Below, piece after piece: positions 30,269 to 39,891 of a DNA stretch of 64,000 bases; positions within the stretch are counted from its first letter, which is position 1; each line of letters opens with the position of its first letter. The translations under genes and the position numbers were made by a program. The notes beneath the pieces were generated by a model that saw nothing but the letters and a program-made list of their open reading frames with translations, did no database searches and was not told the DNA's origin. The stretch is taken from assembly GCA_023053545.1 (NCBI GenBank), contig JAKZAN010000215.1:1-64000 (forward strand). Direction: 5' to 3'. This DNA comes from Lepidurus packardi (Eukaryota; Arthropoda; Branchiopoda; Notostraca; Triopsidae).

Positions 30269-30664
30269 TCAGGCCGGGTCCAAGTCTTCAATCGCCAGCA
30301 GGTGGTACTTTTGCGCATACACAAACGCAATGCCTTGGAGGGCCTGCAGCAGGCGCTGGGTGTCCTCGTCGCTGGGCGCATAGACCATCAAAGCGTGATG
30401 ACCTTCGCGGGCCAGCGCCACGTATTTGCGCACGTTCTCGCCTTCTGTGCCCACCGAGGGCAGCGGAATGTCCGAGCCGCCTTGCGCGCGGCCAAGCTCG
30501 CTGAGCACGGTTGCCGGTGGCAGGTGCAGCAGGCCCGACTCGTCAAAGCCATGCGCGGCCAGGGCTTGTGCGGCTTGGCGGACTTGGTTCTCGCCTGCAA
30601 ACATCGCCACCACATAGCCCTTGGGGTAGAACGCCCCGCCCAGGGTGAGCATCTTGCGCTGCAT
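30269..30664 (-). CDS. Conserved hypothetical cytoplasmic protein
   Basis: About 131 residues, no domain recognised. Seen: MLTLGGAFYPKGYVVAMFAG at the start, an acidic-amphipathic middle with RKYVALAREGHHALMVYAP, and YHLLAIEDLDPA at the end; the alternating beta/alpha look and lack of signal or membrane segment suggest a small soluble fold, vaguely like general-stress ferredoxin-like domains. Start at 30664 (MQRKM) has GAGG nine bases ahead; 30679 is an alternative. Convergent with phaB. Confidence 0.65.
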   Translation of the reverse strand: MQRKMLTLGGAFYPKGYVVAMFAGENQVRQAAQALAAHGFDESGLLHLPPATVLSELGRAQGGSDIPLPSVGTEGENVRKYVALAREGHHALMVYAPSDEDTQRLLQALQGIAFVYAQKYHLLAIEDLDPA

Positions 30665-30943
30665 CTCAAAAGGCCTCATGCCTGACAGCGTAGGGCGGAG
30701 CGGTCGAGCGCCGTGTCGGTCAGGTGAAGAAGGGCTTGTAGGTCTGCAGCGTGGCAGGGCGATCTGTGGCGCCAGACAGCCCCGCCAAGGCCATCTGTAA
30801 GACCTGGCTGACAGGCAGCGCGCCCTTCGGCTGATAGCTGATCCGCGGCGCCCCTGCAATCATTCATGCCATAAGAAGCAAGCAGGGGAACAGGAAGACG
30901 GTCCAGCATCGCCGGCACCAAGCGTGACCTCGGGAGACACACC

Positions 30944-31129
30944 ATGCAGTTTCACTTACCGCTCGATTGGCACCCGGTGCAAAGCCTGTACGGGGTGTGG
31001 GACCAGCGGCCCTGGTGGCGGGTGGGTTTGTCGGCGGTGGCTTATGGCTTGGTGGTGGTCTTGATGGCGATGGCGGCGGTGCTGATCTCGACCGATATGC
31101 CGTTTGCCGGGCTGCCTGTTGCTCACTGA
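30944..31129 (+). CDS. Small hydrophobic protein, unknown function
   Basis: 61 residues with one strong membrane helix (VGLSAVAYGLVVVLMAMAAVLI, shown here by position about 29-50). GGGAG six bases before the ATG supports translation. It is not recognised; a tryptophan/histidine-rich start (DWHPVQSLYGVWDQRPWWR) precedes the helix. The region 30680-30943 before it has no supported gene. Confidence 0.55.
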   Translation: MQFHLPLDWHPVQSLYGVWDQRPWWRVGLSAVAYGLVVVLMAMAAVLISTDMPFAGLPVAH

Positions 31130-31163
31130 CGTGTTGTGTTGATGGTTATCTAGGGAGCAGAGC

Positions 31164-31513
31164 ATGAAAACATTTCAGGTATTACCCAACCCCGAGACAC
31201 CCTCGGGTCCGCGCGAGCCGTCGGAGTCGCCCACGCCGTCGCGTAGACGCAGCAAGCCGCACCCCCGGTTTGCCTGAGCATGGACACCTTGCCGGCCAGC
31301 GGCGCTGGCGCGAGGCAAGCGCTGGAGGCTGAACCCGCCGCCTTGCCTGGGCTGCGGCAGCGCTACGACCAAATGCGCGACGAGTTGGAAACGCTGTTGG
31401 CGCAGCCCGAAAAAGACATGGGCACCGTGGACCGTCTGGTCGATGAGCTGGAGCTGCTGCAACTGCAGATCAAGTCGGTGCTGGGCGTGCACGGCAACAA
31501 CCCAAGGGAGTAG
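31164..31513 (+). CDS. Small acidic/coiled-coil protein with basic N-terminus (possibly two ORFs)
   Basis: An ATG at 31164, preceded by GGAG at good spacing, opens MKTFQVLPNPETPSGPREP and a Ser/Arg-rich stretch that stops at 31277. Three bases on, an ATG at 31280 opens a 77-residue frame with AALPGLRQRYDQMRDELETL and VDRLVDELELLQLQIKSVLG, an amphipathic coiled-coil. Either these are two tiny genes or one of about 115 residues split by an indel. No function recognised. Confidence 0.5.
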
Positions 31514-31580
31514 GGCAGAAGGGAGCAGCGAGGGCGGCTATGGGCGGTGATGAGAAAATGCGGGCACCTGCCCCTTTCCA

Positions 31581-32655
31581 TTGCGCCGCTTGACTTCATC
31601 TTCTTCTTTCTTGCCGCTTTCGTTGCACCCGTCTTTGCAGCCTTCTTTGCATGCTTCTTCGTCGACTCCCGCGTTGGGCTATGCGCGCCTGTCCGTTGCG
31701 CCCATGATGGACTGGACGGACCGGCACTGCCGCTACCTGCACCGCCTGTTGTCCAAGCATGCGCTGCTTTACACCGAGATGGTGACCACCGGCGCTTTGC
31801 TGCACGGCGATGTGCCGCGTCATCTGCGCTTTAACGCCGAAGAACATCCAGTCGCTTTGCAGCTGGGCGGCAGCGAGCCGGCCGATCTGGCGCAAGCCGC
31901 GCGGCTGGGCGAGCAGTGGGGTTACGACGAGATCAACCTCAATTGCGGTTGCCCCAGCGAGCGGGTGCAGCGCGGCGCGTTTGGCGCTTGCCTGATGGCC
32001 GAGCCGGCCTTGGTGGCCGACGGCGTCAAGGCCATGGTCGACGTGGTGAGCGTGCCGGTGACTGTGAAGCACCGCATTGGCATTGACCAAAACGAAGGCT
32101 ACGACTTTGTGCGCGACTTCGTGGGCCAAGTCAGCGAGGCCGGGGTGCCAGACCTTCATCGTGCATGCGCGCAACGCCTGGCTCAAGGGCTTGTCGCCCA
32201 AAGAAAACCGCGAGATCCCGCCGCTGCGTTACGGCCTGGTTCACCAACTCAAGCGCGACTTTCCGCAGCTGACGATTGGCGTGAACGGCGGCATCACCAC
32301 CACCGCGCAAGTGGGCGAGCAACTGGCCCAGGTCGACAGCGTGATGATCGGCCGCGAGGCCTATCACAACCCCTGGTGGTTGGCTTCTTGGGATGCTGAC
32401 TTTTGGGGCGACGACTGGGCGGCTGAGCTGACGCGCGAGGCCGTGGAAGCGCAGATGGTGGACTACATGGAACGCGAAGCGGCTTTGCACGGCACGCCGT
32501 GGAGTTCCATCGCCCGCCACATGCTGGGCCTGCGCCATGGTTTGCCGGGGTCCCGGCGTTGGCGTCAGGTCTGGAGCGACCACCGGCTCAAAGGCTTGCC
32601 CGCCCGCGAGGTGATGGCGCTGGCCCAGGCCGCACCAGCCTTGGCCGCCGACTGA
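31581..32655 (+). CDS. dusA: tRNA-dihydrouridine(20/20a) synthase DusA
   Basis: Flavin enzyme reducing uridines in the tRNA D-loop. Seen: SVAPMMDWTDRHCRYLHRLL, EEHPVALQLGGSEPADLAQA, YDEINLNCGCPSERVQ with the catalytic Cys, TVKHRIGIDQNEGYDF, SPKENREIPPL and the DusA-type end RHMLGLRHGLPGSRRWRQV; these segments separate DusA from DusB/DusC. One single-base shift near 32145. A TTG at 31581 is taken as the start as no ATG fits; the true start could be a few codons later. About 358 residues. Confidence 0.9.
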
Positions 32656-32659
32656 GCCT

Positions 32660-33148
32660 TCAGCCGCGTTCCAGCGTCACAAAGCTAAACGGCAGGCCAC
32701 TGGCTGCGGTGTGCGTGCTGCGGGCGGTTTCACGCCAGGCGGCGCCCAGCGTGGGTGCCCAGGCGTCGCCGGCAAAGTCTTGTGCAATTTCGGTGAGCTC
32801 GACCCGCTGCGCCAGCGGTTCGGCCAGCGCGTAGATTTGCGCGCCACCCATGACCCACACTTCTTGCACCCCGGCGCACAGCGCCAGCGCATCTTCGAGG
32901 CTGTTGGCGCGCTCGGCGCCGGGCTGGGCCCAGTCCGCCTGGCGAGTCACCACCAGGTTGCGCCGACCCGGCAGGGGCCGAAAGCGTGGCGGCAGCGAGT
33001 CCCAGGTCTTGCGACCCATCACCACCGGCCAGCCCTGCGTGAGCTGTTTGAAGTGCGCCAAGTCTTCTGGCAAATGCCAGGGCATGGCGTTGTTCAGGCC
33101 AATGACGCCATTGGCGGCGCGGGCGTAAATCAGGTTGACGCGGGTCAT
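32660..33148 (-). CDS. folA: Dihydrofolate reductase
   Basis: NADPH-dependent reduction of dihydrofolate made by ThyA. Seen: 162 residues; VNLIYARAANGVIGLNNAMP, WHLPEDLAHFKQLTQGWPVV with the active-site acidic residue, MGRKTWDSLPPRFRPLPGRR, and the NADPH strand VWVMGGAQIYALAEPLAQ. No shift. Starts 4 bp after the thyA stop, so thyA-folA form one operon; its end meets the dusA stop 4 bp away. Confidence 0.96.
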   Translation of the reverse strand: MTRVNLIYARAANGVIGLNNAMPWHLPEDLAHFKQLTQGWPVVMGRKTWDSLPPRFRPLPGRRNLVVTRQADWAQPGAERANSLEDALALCAGVQEVWVMGGAQIYALAEPLAQRVELTEIAQDFAGDAWAPTLGAAWRETARSTHTAASGLPFSFVTLERG

Positions 33149-33152
33149 CCGG

Positions 33153-33983
33153 TCAGACCGCCACAGGTGCCTTGATGGCCGGGTGGTGCTGGTAGTCGGG
33201 AAACTCGAAGTCTTCCAGCGCGTAGTCAAACAGCGACGCCGGCCGGCGCACGATGCGCAGCGTGGGGTAGGGCATGGGCGCGCGGCTGAGCTGCAAATCG
33301 ACCTGCTCTTGGTGGTTGCTGTAGATGTGGCAGTCGCCACCGGTCCAGATGAAGTCGCCCACGTCGAGGTCGCATTGCTGGGCCACCATGTGCGTGAGCA
33401 GGGCGTAGCTGGCAATGTTGAAGGGCACGCCCAGAAAAATGTCGGCGCTGCGCTGGTACAGCTGGCAGCTTAATTTGCCGCGCCCGCCCGGGGTGGTGGC
33501 CGGCGCCACGTAAAACTGAAAGAAGGCGTGGCAGGGCATCAGCGCCATTTTGGACAGGTCGGCCACGTTCCACGCGCTGACGATGATGCGGCGCGAGTCC
33601 GGGTTGCTCTTGAGGGTTTGCAGGACCTCGCTGATCTGGTCGATGTGGCCGCCGTCCGGCGTGGGCCAGCTGCGCCATTGCACCCCGTAAACCGGCCCCA
33701 GGTCGCCGTCGGGCCGCGCCCATTCGTCCCAGATCGAGACGCCGCGCTCTTTGAGCCAGTTGTTGTCGCTCGAACCTTTGAGGAACCACAGCAATTCGAG
33801 CACGATGGACTTGAGGTGGACCTTCTTGGTGGTCACCAGCGGAAAGCCCTCGTTCAGGTCAAAGCGCATCTGGTAGCCAAACACGCTCTTGGTGCCGGTG
33901 CCGGTGCGGTCGGCCTTGAAGACGCCTTGCGTGTTCACGTGGCGCATGAAGTCTTCGTATTGCGATCGCAAGGGGTGGGGCAT
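33153..33983 (-). CDS. thyA: Thymidylate synthase
   Basis: Makes dTMP from dUMP with methylene-tetrahydrofolate. Seen: [49 protein letters not shown] with the nucleophile Cys, [20 protein letters not shown] and the dUMP-binding GDCHIYSNH. 276 residues, with a short insertion after FQFYVAP as usual in Burkholderiales. Start at 33983 ([12 protein letters not shown]) is preferred over an upstream in-frame start at 34010. Upstream of folA. Confidence 0.96.
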   Translation of the reverse strand: MPHPLRSQYEDFMRHVNTQGVFKADRTGTGTKSVFGYQMRFDLNEGFPLVTTKKVHLKSIVLELLWFLKGSSDNNWLKERGVSIWDEWARPDGDLGPVYGVQWRSWPTPDGGHIDQISEVLQTLKSNPDSRRIIVSAWNVADLSKMALMPCHAFFQFYVAPATTPGGRGKLSCQLYQRSADIFLGVPFNIASYALLTHMVAQQCDLDVGDFIWTGGDCHIYSNHQEQVDLQLSRAPMPYPTLRIVRRPASLFDYALEDFEFPDYQHHPAIKAPVAV

Positions 33984-34061
33984 GTCGCGGTCCAAGGGGA
34001 AAAGGGTCAAAAAAACGGTCCGGAAATTGTAGGTCGGCGCAGTGCAGCCGGCCTTGGCGGT

Positions 34062-35501
34062 TCAGGCTGGCAGCAGCACCCGGCCTGGGTTCATCAGGTT
34101 CAGGGGGTCGAGCGCGGCTTTGACCGCACCCATCATGGCCAAGGCCGTCGGGTCTTTGTAGAGCGGCAGCTTGCCGACCTTGAGTTCGCCCACGCCGTGT
34201 TCCGCGCTGATCGAGCCCTTGAATTTGGCGACCTGGTCAAACACCAGGGTGTTGACCTGTTCTTCAAAGTCGCGCAGGAAGGCCGGGCCGTCTGCGCCTT
34301 CCGCGGCCTGCACGTTGTAGTGCAGGTTGCCGTCGCCCAGGTGGCCAAAGTCGACCATGCGCACACCGGGAATATGCTGGGCCAGCAGGGCGTCGGTTTC
34401 GGCCACAAAGGCCGGAATGCTGGATACCGGGATGGAGATGTCGTGTTTGATGTTCAGGCCCTCTTCGGCCTGGGCCAGCGTGATGCTTTCGCGGATGTGC
34501 CACAGCCCTTGGGCCTGGCTCAGGCTTTCGGCCACCACGGCATCGGTGACCCAGCCTTGCTCCAGCCCAGCTTCGAGCAGCGACTCAAACTGGCTGCGCG
34601 CGTGTTGCTCGTTTTCGCTGTCTGAGTTTTCGAGCAGCACGCACCACGGCGTGTCTTGCCACAGCGGCACGCGCAGGTGCGGGTAGTGTTTGTCGACCAG
34701 GCTCAAAGCGAATTGGCCCATGACTTCAAAACCGGTCAGGCCCGGGCCGAGCCGCTGGTGAGCCAAGCCCAGCAGCGCCACGGCCGCTTCCATGCTGGGC
34801 ACGGCGGCCCAGGCGGTCAGTTGCGCGGCGGGCTCCGGGTACAGCTTCATGGTGGCCGCGGTGATGATGCCCAGTGTGCCTTCGCTGCCAATGAAAAGAT
34901 TGCGCAAGTCGTAGCCGGTGTTGTCTTTGCGCAGGCCGGTCAGGCCGTGCCAAATCTCGCCTTGCGCGTTCACCACTTCCAGGCCCAGGCACAGCTCGCG
35001 GGCGTTGCCGTAGCGCACCACCTGCGTGCCACCGGCGTTGGTGCCCAGGTTGCCGCCAATGGTGCAGCTGCCTTCGGCGCCTAGGCTCAAGGGAAACAAG
35101 AAGCCAGCCTCGGCTGCCGCAGCTTGCAGGTTTTGCAGCACGCAACCGGCTTCGACCGTGATGGTCAGGTTGGCCGGGTCGATGGCGCGCACCGCGCTCA
35201 TGCGCGTCATGCTCAGCACGATCTGCTGGCCTGAAGCGTCGGGCACCCCGCCGGCGACCAAGCCGGTGTTGCCGCCCTGCGGCACGATGGGCGTGCGGTG
35301 CGCAGCGCAGGCTTTGACGACGGCGGCCACTTGATGCGTGTTGCCCGGGCGCACCACGGCCAGGGCGCGGCCGCGCACGCGTTTGCGCCAGTCCTGCTCC
35401 CAGGGGGTCAGGTCACTGCCTGGGTCGTCATGGGTCAGCACGTAGGCCTGACCGCAAATTTGCTGCAGTTCAGCGATCAAGGGATGCGGGGTAAGCGGCA
35501 T
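34062..35501 (-). CDS. FAD-binding oxidoreductase, GlcD/D-2-hydroxyacid dehydrogenase family
   Basis: VAO/PCMH-type flavoenzyme oxidizing a D-2-hydroxyacid (D-lactate, glycolate or D-2-hydroxyglutarate; which one is unknown). Seen: 479 residues, unbroken; the PCMH FAD pocket PIVPQGGNTGLVAGGVPDAS and GSCTIGGNLGTNAGGTQVV, YDLRNLFIGSEGTLGIIT, and the C-terminal FAD-oxidase segment DFGHLGDGNLHYNV and GSISAEHGVGELK with the metal-site residues. 3 bp downstream of the DUF2069 gene, so likely one transcript with it. Confidence 0.93.
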   Translation of the reverse strand: MPLTPHPLIAELQQICGQAYVLTHDDPGSDLTPWEQDWRKRVRGRALAVVRPGNTHQVAAVVKACAAHRTPIVPQGGNTGLVAGGVPDASGQQIVLSMTRMSAVRAIDPANLTITVEAGCVLQNLQAAAAEAGFLFPLSLGAEGSCTIGGNLGTNAGGTQVVRYGNARELCLGLEVVNAQGEIWHGLTGLRKDNTGYDLRNLFIGSEGTLGIITAATMKLYPEPAAQLTAWAAVPSMEAAVALLGLAHQRLGPGLTGFEVMGQFALSLVDKHYPHLRVPLWQDTPWCVLLENSDSENEQHARSQFESLLEAGLEQGWVTDAVVAESLSQAQGLWHIRESITLAQAEEGLNIKHDISIPVSSIPAFVAETDALLAQHIPGVRMVDFGHLGDGNLHYNVQAAEGADGPAFLRDFEEQVNTLVFDQVAKFKGSISAEHGVGELKVGKLPLYKDPTALAMMGAVKAALDPLNLMNPGRVLLPA

Positions 35502-35504
35502 GGG

Positions 35505-35900
35505 TCAGGCTTTCAGGTCAGGCAAGGGGGTGGCTGCCGCCGTCTCGGGTTTTTTCAATCGCACGCGCACGTGCAGGGCGCAAGCCACAAAGAGCAGCAG
35601 ACACAAGGCCACTTCGGCGAGCGCCAGGTAGTTGCCAGGCGCCTTGTCGCTCCAGCCGCGCACCACGCCTTCGGTGAAGTACAGCCACACCAGCAAACTG
35701 AGCCAGCGGTAGGTGTACATGCGGTTTTTGAGGACGCCGGCCAGCGGCAAAACCAGCGGCAAGACCTTCAGGGCCAGCAAAGAGCCGCCAGGACGCAGCG
35801 GTGCCAGCCACATCTCCCAAGCCAGGCCCAGGACGATGAGGCCGGTCAGGCTGGCCGTGGCCAGCCAGCGGGTGAGGTCGATTTGACGGGTTTTATTCAT
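35505..35900 (-). CDS. DUF2069 membrane protein
   Basis: Family of small inner-membrane proteins of unknown role. Seen: 131 residues with four hydrophobic helices, and the family motif KNRMYTYRWLSLLVWLYFTE followed by GVVRGWSD. Start 35900 (MNKTRQIDLTRW) is the ATG that gives the usual length. It is divergent from yihY by 21 bp and leads into the FAD oxidase gene. Confidence 0.88.
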   Translation of the reverse strand: MNKTRQIDLTRWLATASLTGLIVLGLAWEMWLAPLRPGGSLLALKVLPLVLPLAGVLKNRMYTYRWLSLLVWLYFTEGVVRGWSDKAPGNYLALAEVALCLLLFVACALHVRVRLKKPETAAATPLPDLKA

Positions 35901-35921
35901 GCGGTGGCATGATACCGGGCT

Positions 35922-37121
35922 ATGAATGTGCAGCAGCTTCTGACGGACTTGTCCCGTTTCCCCTGGCGCGATACCGCCATCACCTTGCGCAACCGTTTTC
36001 GCGACGACCACCTGGGTTTGACGGCCAGCAGCCTGACCTTCACCACCTCCATTGCGCTGGTGCCGTTTTTCACCGTGGCGCTGGCCATCTTCACGGCCTT
36101 CCCCATGTTTGCCAAGCTCCAGGGCGCCTTGCAAACCTGGCTGCTGGAAAGCCTGATTCCCGAGAACATCTCCCGCCAGGTGCTGGGCTACCTCACCCAG
36201 TTCACGCGCCAAGCCAACAAGCTGGGCGTGGCGGGCCTGGGCGTGTTGGTGGCCACGGCGATTGCCATGGTGTTGACGATTGACCGCACGCTCAACGGCA
36301 TTTGGCGCGTTCGCCAGCCGCGCCCCTTTGCGCAGCGGGTGCTGATTTACTGGGCTGCGGTCACGCTAGGCCCTTTGCTGCTGGGCGCCAGTTTGGCGGC
36401 GACTTCTTACCTGCTGCCTTTTGCACGCGGGGCGGCGGGGCCGTCACCGGTGCTGCAGTTCGTGGTGGACACGCTGGAGTTTTTGTCGCTGGCTGGCGGC
36501 ATGGCCGCGCTCTTCCACTACATGCCCAACACCTTTGTGAAGTGGAGCCACGCCTGGGCGGGCGGGTTTTTTGTGGCGGTCGGCATTGCTGCGGCCAAGA
36601 AGGTGCTGGCGCTGTACCTGGCTTCGGTGCCCACCTATTCGATGGTGTATGGCGCTTTTGCCACCGTGCCGATTTTGCTGGTGTGGATCTACATCGCCTG
36701 GATCGTGGTGCTGATGGGCGCGGTCATCACGGCGTATTTGCCCAGCTTGCTGGCCGGTGTACCCCGGCGCGGCGCGGCGCACGGTTGGAGCTTTGAGTTG
36801 GCGCTGGAAGTGCTGAGCCTGTTGGACCGCACCCGCCAGGCGCAGCCTCGCGGCGTGGGCGCTGCCGCCATGGCCCAGGCGCTGAAGGTGGACCTGCTGC
36901 AACTCGAACCCGTGCTGGAAGCGCTCACGCGTTTGAGCTGGATTGGCCAGCTGGTGGACAGCCAAGCGGACGAGGCGCCGCATTTCATTTTGCTGGCCGA
37001 CCCGGCGCAAACCCTGCTGGAGCCTTTGGTGGCCGAGTTGCTGCTGACCAAAACCGAGTCCACCGACAAGCTGTGGCAGCGCTCGGGCTGGGCGGCGACG
37101 CGGCTGCGCGAGGTGATCTGA
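35922..37121 (+). CDS. YihY/BrkB family inner-membrane protein
   Basis: UPF0761 membrane family, once called RNase BN, function unsettled. Seen: 399 residues, unbroken, with six transmembrane segments; LTASSLTFTTSIALVPFFTV, the signature FHYMPNTFVKWSHAWAGGFF and YSMVYGAFATVPILLVWIYI; then a cytoplasmic C-terminal winged-helix-like tail (residues about 290-399) with LEALTRLSWIGQLVD. Overlaps the DUF2069 promoter region. Confidence 0.93.
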   Translation: MNVQQLLTDLSRFPWRDTAITLRNRFRDDHLGLTASSLTFTTSIALVPFFTVALAIFTAFPMFAKLQGALQTWLLESLIPENISRQVLGYLTQFTRQANKLGVAGLGVLVATAIAMVLTIDRTLNGIWRVRQPRPFAQRVLIYWAAVTLGPLLLGASLAATSYLLPFARGAAGPSPVLQFVVDTLEFLSLAGGMAALFHYMPNTFVKWSHAWAGGFFVAVGIAAAKKVLALYLASVPTYSMVYGAFATVPILLVWIYIAWIVVLMGAVITAYLPSLLAGVPRRGAAHGWSFELALEVLSLLDRTRQAQPRGVGAAAMAQALKVDLLQLEPVLEALTRLSWIGQLVDSQADEAPHFILLADPAQTLLEPLVAELLLTKTESTDKLWQRSGWAATRLREVI

Positions 37122-37159
37122 AGCCCTGCGCCTCTATTGCTGCCGTGGGGTTGCGGCGC

Positions 37160-37501
37160 TCAGATCTTGACGCGGCCGATCCAGATGTCGCGGTACATCA
37201 CCCAGTCGCCCATGAAGCTGTAAAGCGGCTGTTTGAACGAGGCAGGTTTGTTTTTCTCAAAGCCGAAATGGCCGATCCAGGCAAAACCGTAGCCGCACAG
37301 CAAGCCGTACAAAAAATACTGCGGCCGGCCAGTGGCCAGCAGCATGGCCAGGCAGACCAGGACCAAGGTCGAACCCACAAAGTGCAGCCGGCGGCAAGTG
37401 CGGTTGCTGTGCTCGCTCAGGTAAAACGGGTAGAACTCGGCAAAGCTGCCAGCGGCGGCCCTTGGCGATCCATCGGCTGCGGTGTGGGTAGGTTCTGCCA
37501 T
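37160..37501 (-). CDS. DUF962 (Mpo1-like) membrane protein
   Basis: Mpo1-type proteins are iron-dependent dioxygenases of fatty-acid alpha-oxidation in yeast; bacterial role unknown. Seen: 113 residues; FAEFYPFYLSEHSNRTCRRL, HFVGSTLVLVCLAMLLATG and FAWIGHFGFEKNKPASFKQP, with the three conserved histidine sites (HSN, LHF, GHF). Start at 37501. Convergent with yihY. Confidence 0.9.
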   Translation of the reverse strand: MAEPTHTAADGSPRAAAGSFAEFYPFYLSEHSNRTCRRLHFVGSTLVLVCLAMLLATGRPQYFLYGLLCGYGFAWIGHFGFEKNKPASFKQPLYSFMGDWVMYRDIWIGRVKI

Positions 37502-37573
37502 GTCATGTCTCCGTTTTTTTGAACCCAGAAGACCTCGATTCTGCTTCAGACGAGCCCTCATTTCAGGCCAGCC

Positions 37574-38392
37574 TCACGTCTGCAAGAAAGCACGCAGCGC
37601 TGCCAGGGTGGCTTCAGGCGCTTCAACCATGTGGTTGTGCCCCACCGCCAGGCGCGCCACCTCTGAGTGCTTGCCTTGGGCTTGCGCTTGGTCGATCAGG
37701 CCTTGTGCAGCCACAGCCCGGGTCATCTGGTCTTGCTCACCGAGCACGAACAAGACGGGGCAGGTCAGATCGGCCATGGCCTGCAAGCCGTTGGCGTAGT
37801 CATTGCAGGCTGCAAAGCCCCGGTGGAACACATTGACGTCCCGGTTGCTGGCCAGCACCCGCCGGCCCAAGGCCAAGCCCGCGCCGTGCACCCAGGTGCC
37901 GGGGCCCAGCGCAGAAGGCGGCGGTGCCAAGGTGCTGCGCGACAACACATTGACCAACTCAATTGCACGCTGCGGTGCGTTCAGCGCCATGTCCAGCAAG
38001 GCGGGCGAAACCTTCATGGGGTAAGCCGTGCCGACCAGCGCCAAGTGGCTCACACGCTCTTGCAGGCGGGCCGCGGCTTCCAGCGCAATCAGCGAGCCCC
38101 AGCTGTGCCCGACCAGCGCGGCGCGTTGCACGCCCGCGGCGTCCAGCAGGGCCGCCACAAAGTCGGCCGCTTGCTCGACGCTGGCTGGTGCCTCGCCTTG
38201 GCTGCGGCAGTGGCCAGGCAAGTCCACGGCCAGCACGTTCCAGCCGTGGTGCGCCAAGTAGCGGCTTTGCAGCGCCCAGACGCTGTGGTCATTGAGCACG
38301 CCGTGGATCAGCACCACGGTGGGCTGGGCCGGGTTGAAGGGCTTGCCGCCGGTGTAGCAGTAAGTCGTTGCGCCTTGAACGCTCAGTTGCAT
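37574..38392 (-). CDS. Alpha/beta hydrolase
   Basis: Serine hydrolase of unknown substrate. Seen: 272 residues; oxyanion loop LIHGVLNDHSVWA, nucleophile elbow ALVGHSWGSLIALEA with the Ser, the acid region LFVLGEQDQMT and the His in VGHNHMVE. Its ATG follows the O-acetylhomoserine sulfhydrylase stop by 2 bp, so it is translated with it; whether it acts on a methionine-pathway ester is guesswork. Confidence 0.9.
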   Translation of the reverse strand: MQLSVQGATTYCYTGGKPFNPAQPTVVLIHGVLNDHSVWALQSRYLAHHGWNVLAVDLPGHCRSQGEAPASVEQAADFVAALLDAAGVQRAALVGHSWGSLIALEAAARLQERVSHLALVGTAYPMKVSPALLDMALNAPQRAIELVNVLSRSTLAPPPSALGPGTWVHGAGLALGRRVLASNRDVNVFHRGFAACNDYANGLQAMADLTCPVLFVLGEQDQMTRAVAAQGLIDQAQAQGKHSEVARLAVGHNHMVEAPEATLAALRAFLQT

Positions 38393-38394
38393 GG

Positions 38395-39735
38395 TCAGGC
38401 TCCGGAAGAGGTTGGGGACACTGGTGAGGCGGCTTGGTCGACGGCTTTCTCGGCCGCTTTCAAAGCGCGCTTGAGGTCGTCGATCAAGTCGGCCGGGTCT
38501 TCCAGCCCAATGCTCAGGCGGATGGTGCCTTGGCTGATGCCGGCGCCGCTCAGCGCGTCGTCGCTCATGCGGAAATGCGTGGTGCTGGCCGGATGGATCA
38601 CCAGCGAGCGGCAGTCGCCCACGTTGGCCAAGTGGCTGAAGACCTTGAGCGCATCGACAAAAGCCTTGCCCTGCGCCCGGTTGCCGCGCAGGTCAAAACT
38701 AAAGACCGAGCCGGCGCCGCGCGGCAGCATTTGCTGGGCCAGGGCATGGCTGGGGTGCGTGGCCAGGCGCGGGTGGCCCACGCGGCTGACCATCGGGTGC
38801 GCTGCCAGGAAGTCGACCACCTCGGCGGTGTTGCTCATGTGCCGCGCCATGCGCAGCGGCAGGGTTTCAATGCCTTGCAGGATCAGCCAGGCGGTGTGCG
38901 GGCTCATGCAAGCGCCAAAGTCGCGCAGGCCTTCACGGCGGGCGCGCAGCAAGAAAGCGCCGACCGTGCTTTCTTCGGTGAACACCATGTTGTGAAAGCC
39001 GTCGTACGCCTGGCTCAACTCGGGGAAGCGGCCACTTTGCCCCCAGTCGAAGGAGCCGCCATCGACCAGCAAGCCGCCGATCACCGTGCCGTGGCCCGAC
39101 AAAAACTTGGTCGCCGAGTGACAGATCAGGTCGGCGCCCAACTCGAAGGGCTTCATCAGCCAGGGGGTGGTCAGGGTGCTGTCGACCAGCAGCGGCACAC
39201 CGGCCTCGTGTGCCATGCCGGAGATGGCGGTGATGTCCAGCACGTCCAGCCCGGGGTTGCCCACGGTTTCGCCAAAGAAGAGCTTGGTGTTGGGCCGCAC
39301 AGCTTGCTGCCAGGCGCTCAGGTCGCCGGGCGCGACAAAGGTGGTTTCAATGCCAAAGCGGCGCAAGGTGTAGTGCAGCAGGTTGTGCGAGCCGCCATAC
39401 AGCGCTGTGCTGGCCACGATGTGGGAGCCCGCGCCCATCAGCGTGGCAATGGCCAGGTGCAGCGCGGCTTGGCCGCTGGCCGTGGCAATGGCGCCCACAC
39501 CGCCTTCGAGCGCGGCAATGCGCTGCTCGAGCACGGCGTTGGTGGGGTTGCTGATTCGTGAATAAATATGGCCCGCGCGTTCCTGGTTGAACAAGCTGGC
39601 GGCCTGGTCGCTGGACTCAAAGACGAAGGAGGTCGTCAGGTGGATAGGCACAGCCCGCGCGCCGGTGGCGGGGTCGGGTGCCGCACCGGCGTGCAAGGCC
39701 AGTGTGTCAAATCCAGGGTCGGCGTAACCAGCCAT
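38395..39735 (-). CDS. metY: O-acetylhomoserine aminocarboxypropyltransferase (sulfhydrylase)
   Basis: PLP enzyme of methionine synthesis, replacing the acetyl group of O-acetylhomoserine with sulfide or methanethiol. Seen: about 446 residues, unbroken; FDTLALHAGAAPDPATGARA, IYSRISNPTNAVLEQRIAAL, TASGQAALHLAIATL, and the PLP-lysine loop ICHSATKFLSGHGTVIGG; R/S contacts in DCRSLVIHPASTTH. GGAGA precedes the ATG at 39735. MetZ (succinyl donor) is the alternative. Cotranscribed with the hydrolase. Confidence 0.9.
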   Translation of the reverse strand: MAGYADPGFDTLALHAGAAPDPATGARAVPIHLTTSFVFESSDQAASLFNQERAGHIYSRISNPTNAVLEQRIAALEGGVGAIATASGQAALHLAIATLMGAGSHIVASTALYGGSHNLLHYTLRRFGIETTFVAPGDLSAWQQAVRPNTKLFFGETVGNPGLDVLDITAISGMAHEAGVPLLVDSTLTTPWLMKPFELGADLICHSATKFLSGHGTVIGGLLVDGGSFDWGQSGRFPELSQAYDGFHNMVFTEESTVGAFLLRARREGLRDFGACMSPHTAWLILQGIETLPLRMARHMSNTAEVVDFLAAHPMVSRVGHPRLATHPSHALAQQMLPRGAGSVFSFDLRGNRAQGKAFVDALKVFSHLANVGDCRSLVIHPASTTHFRMSDDALSGAGISQGTIRLSIGLEDPADLIDDLKRALKAAEKAVDQAASPVSPTSSGA

Positions 39736-39891
39736 GTTGTCTCCAGAAAAAAGTGGCAATTAAGAGCTATCAGCCCCAGGATTGTGGGCTATATTGGCAA
39801 CAGATTGGCCCGCGCCAAGCGCGGGAAAACACGGACACAAATGAACGATAGCCCACCCCAATTGTTCTGAATTCCCCAGAAGGAGACACCC

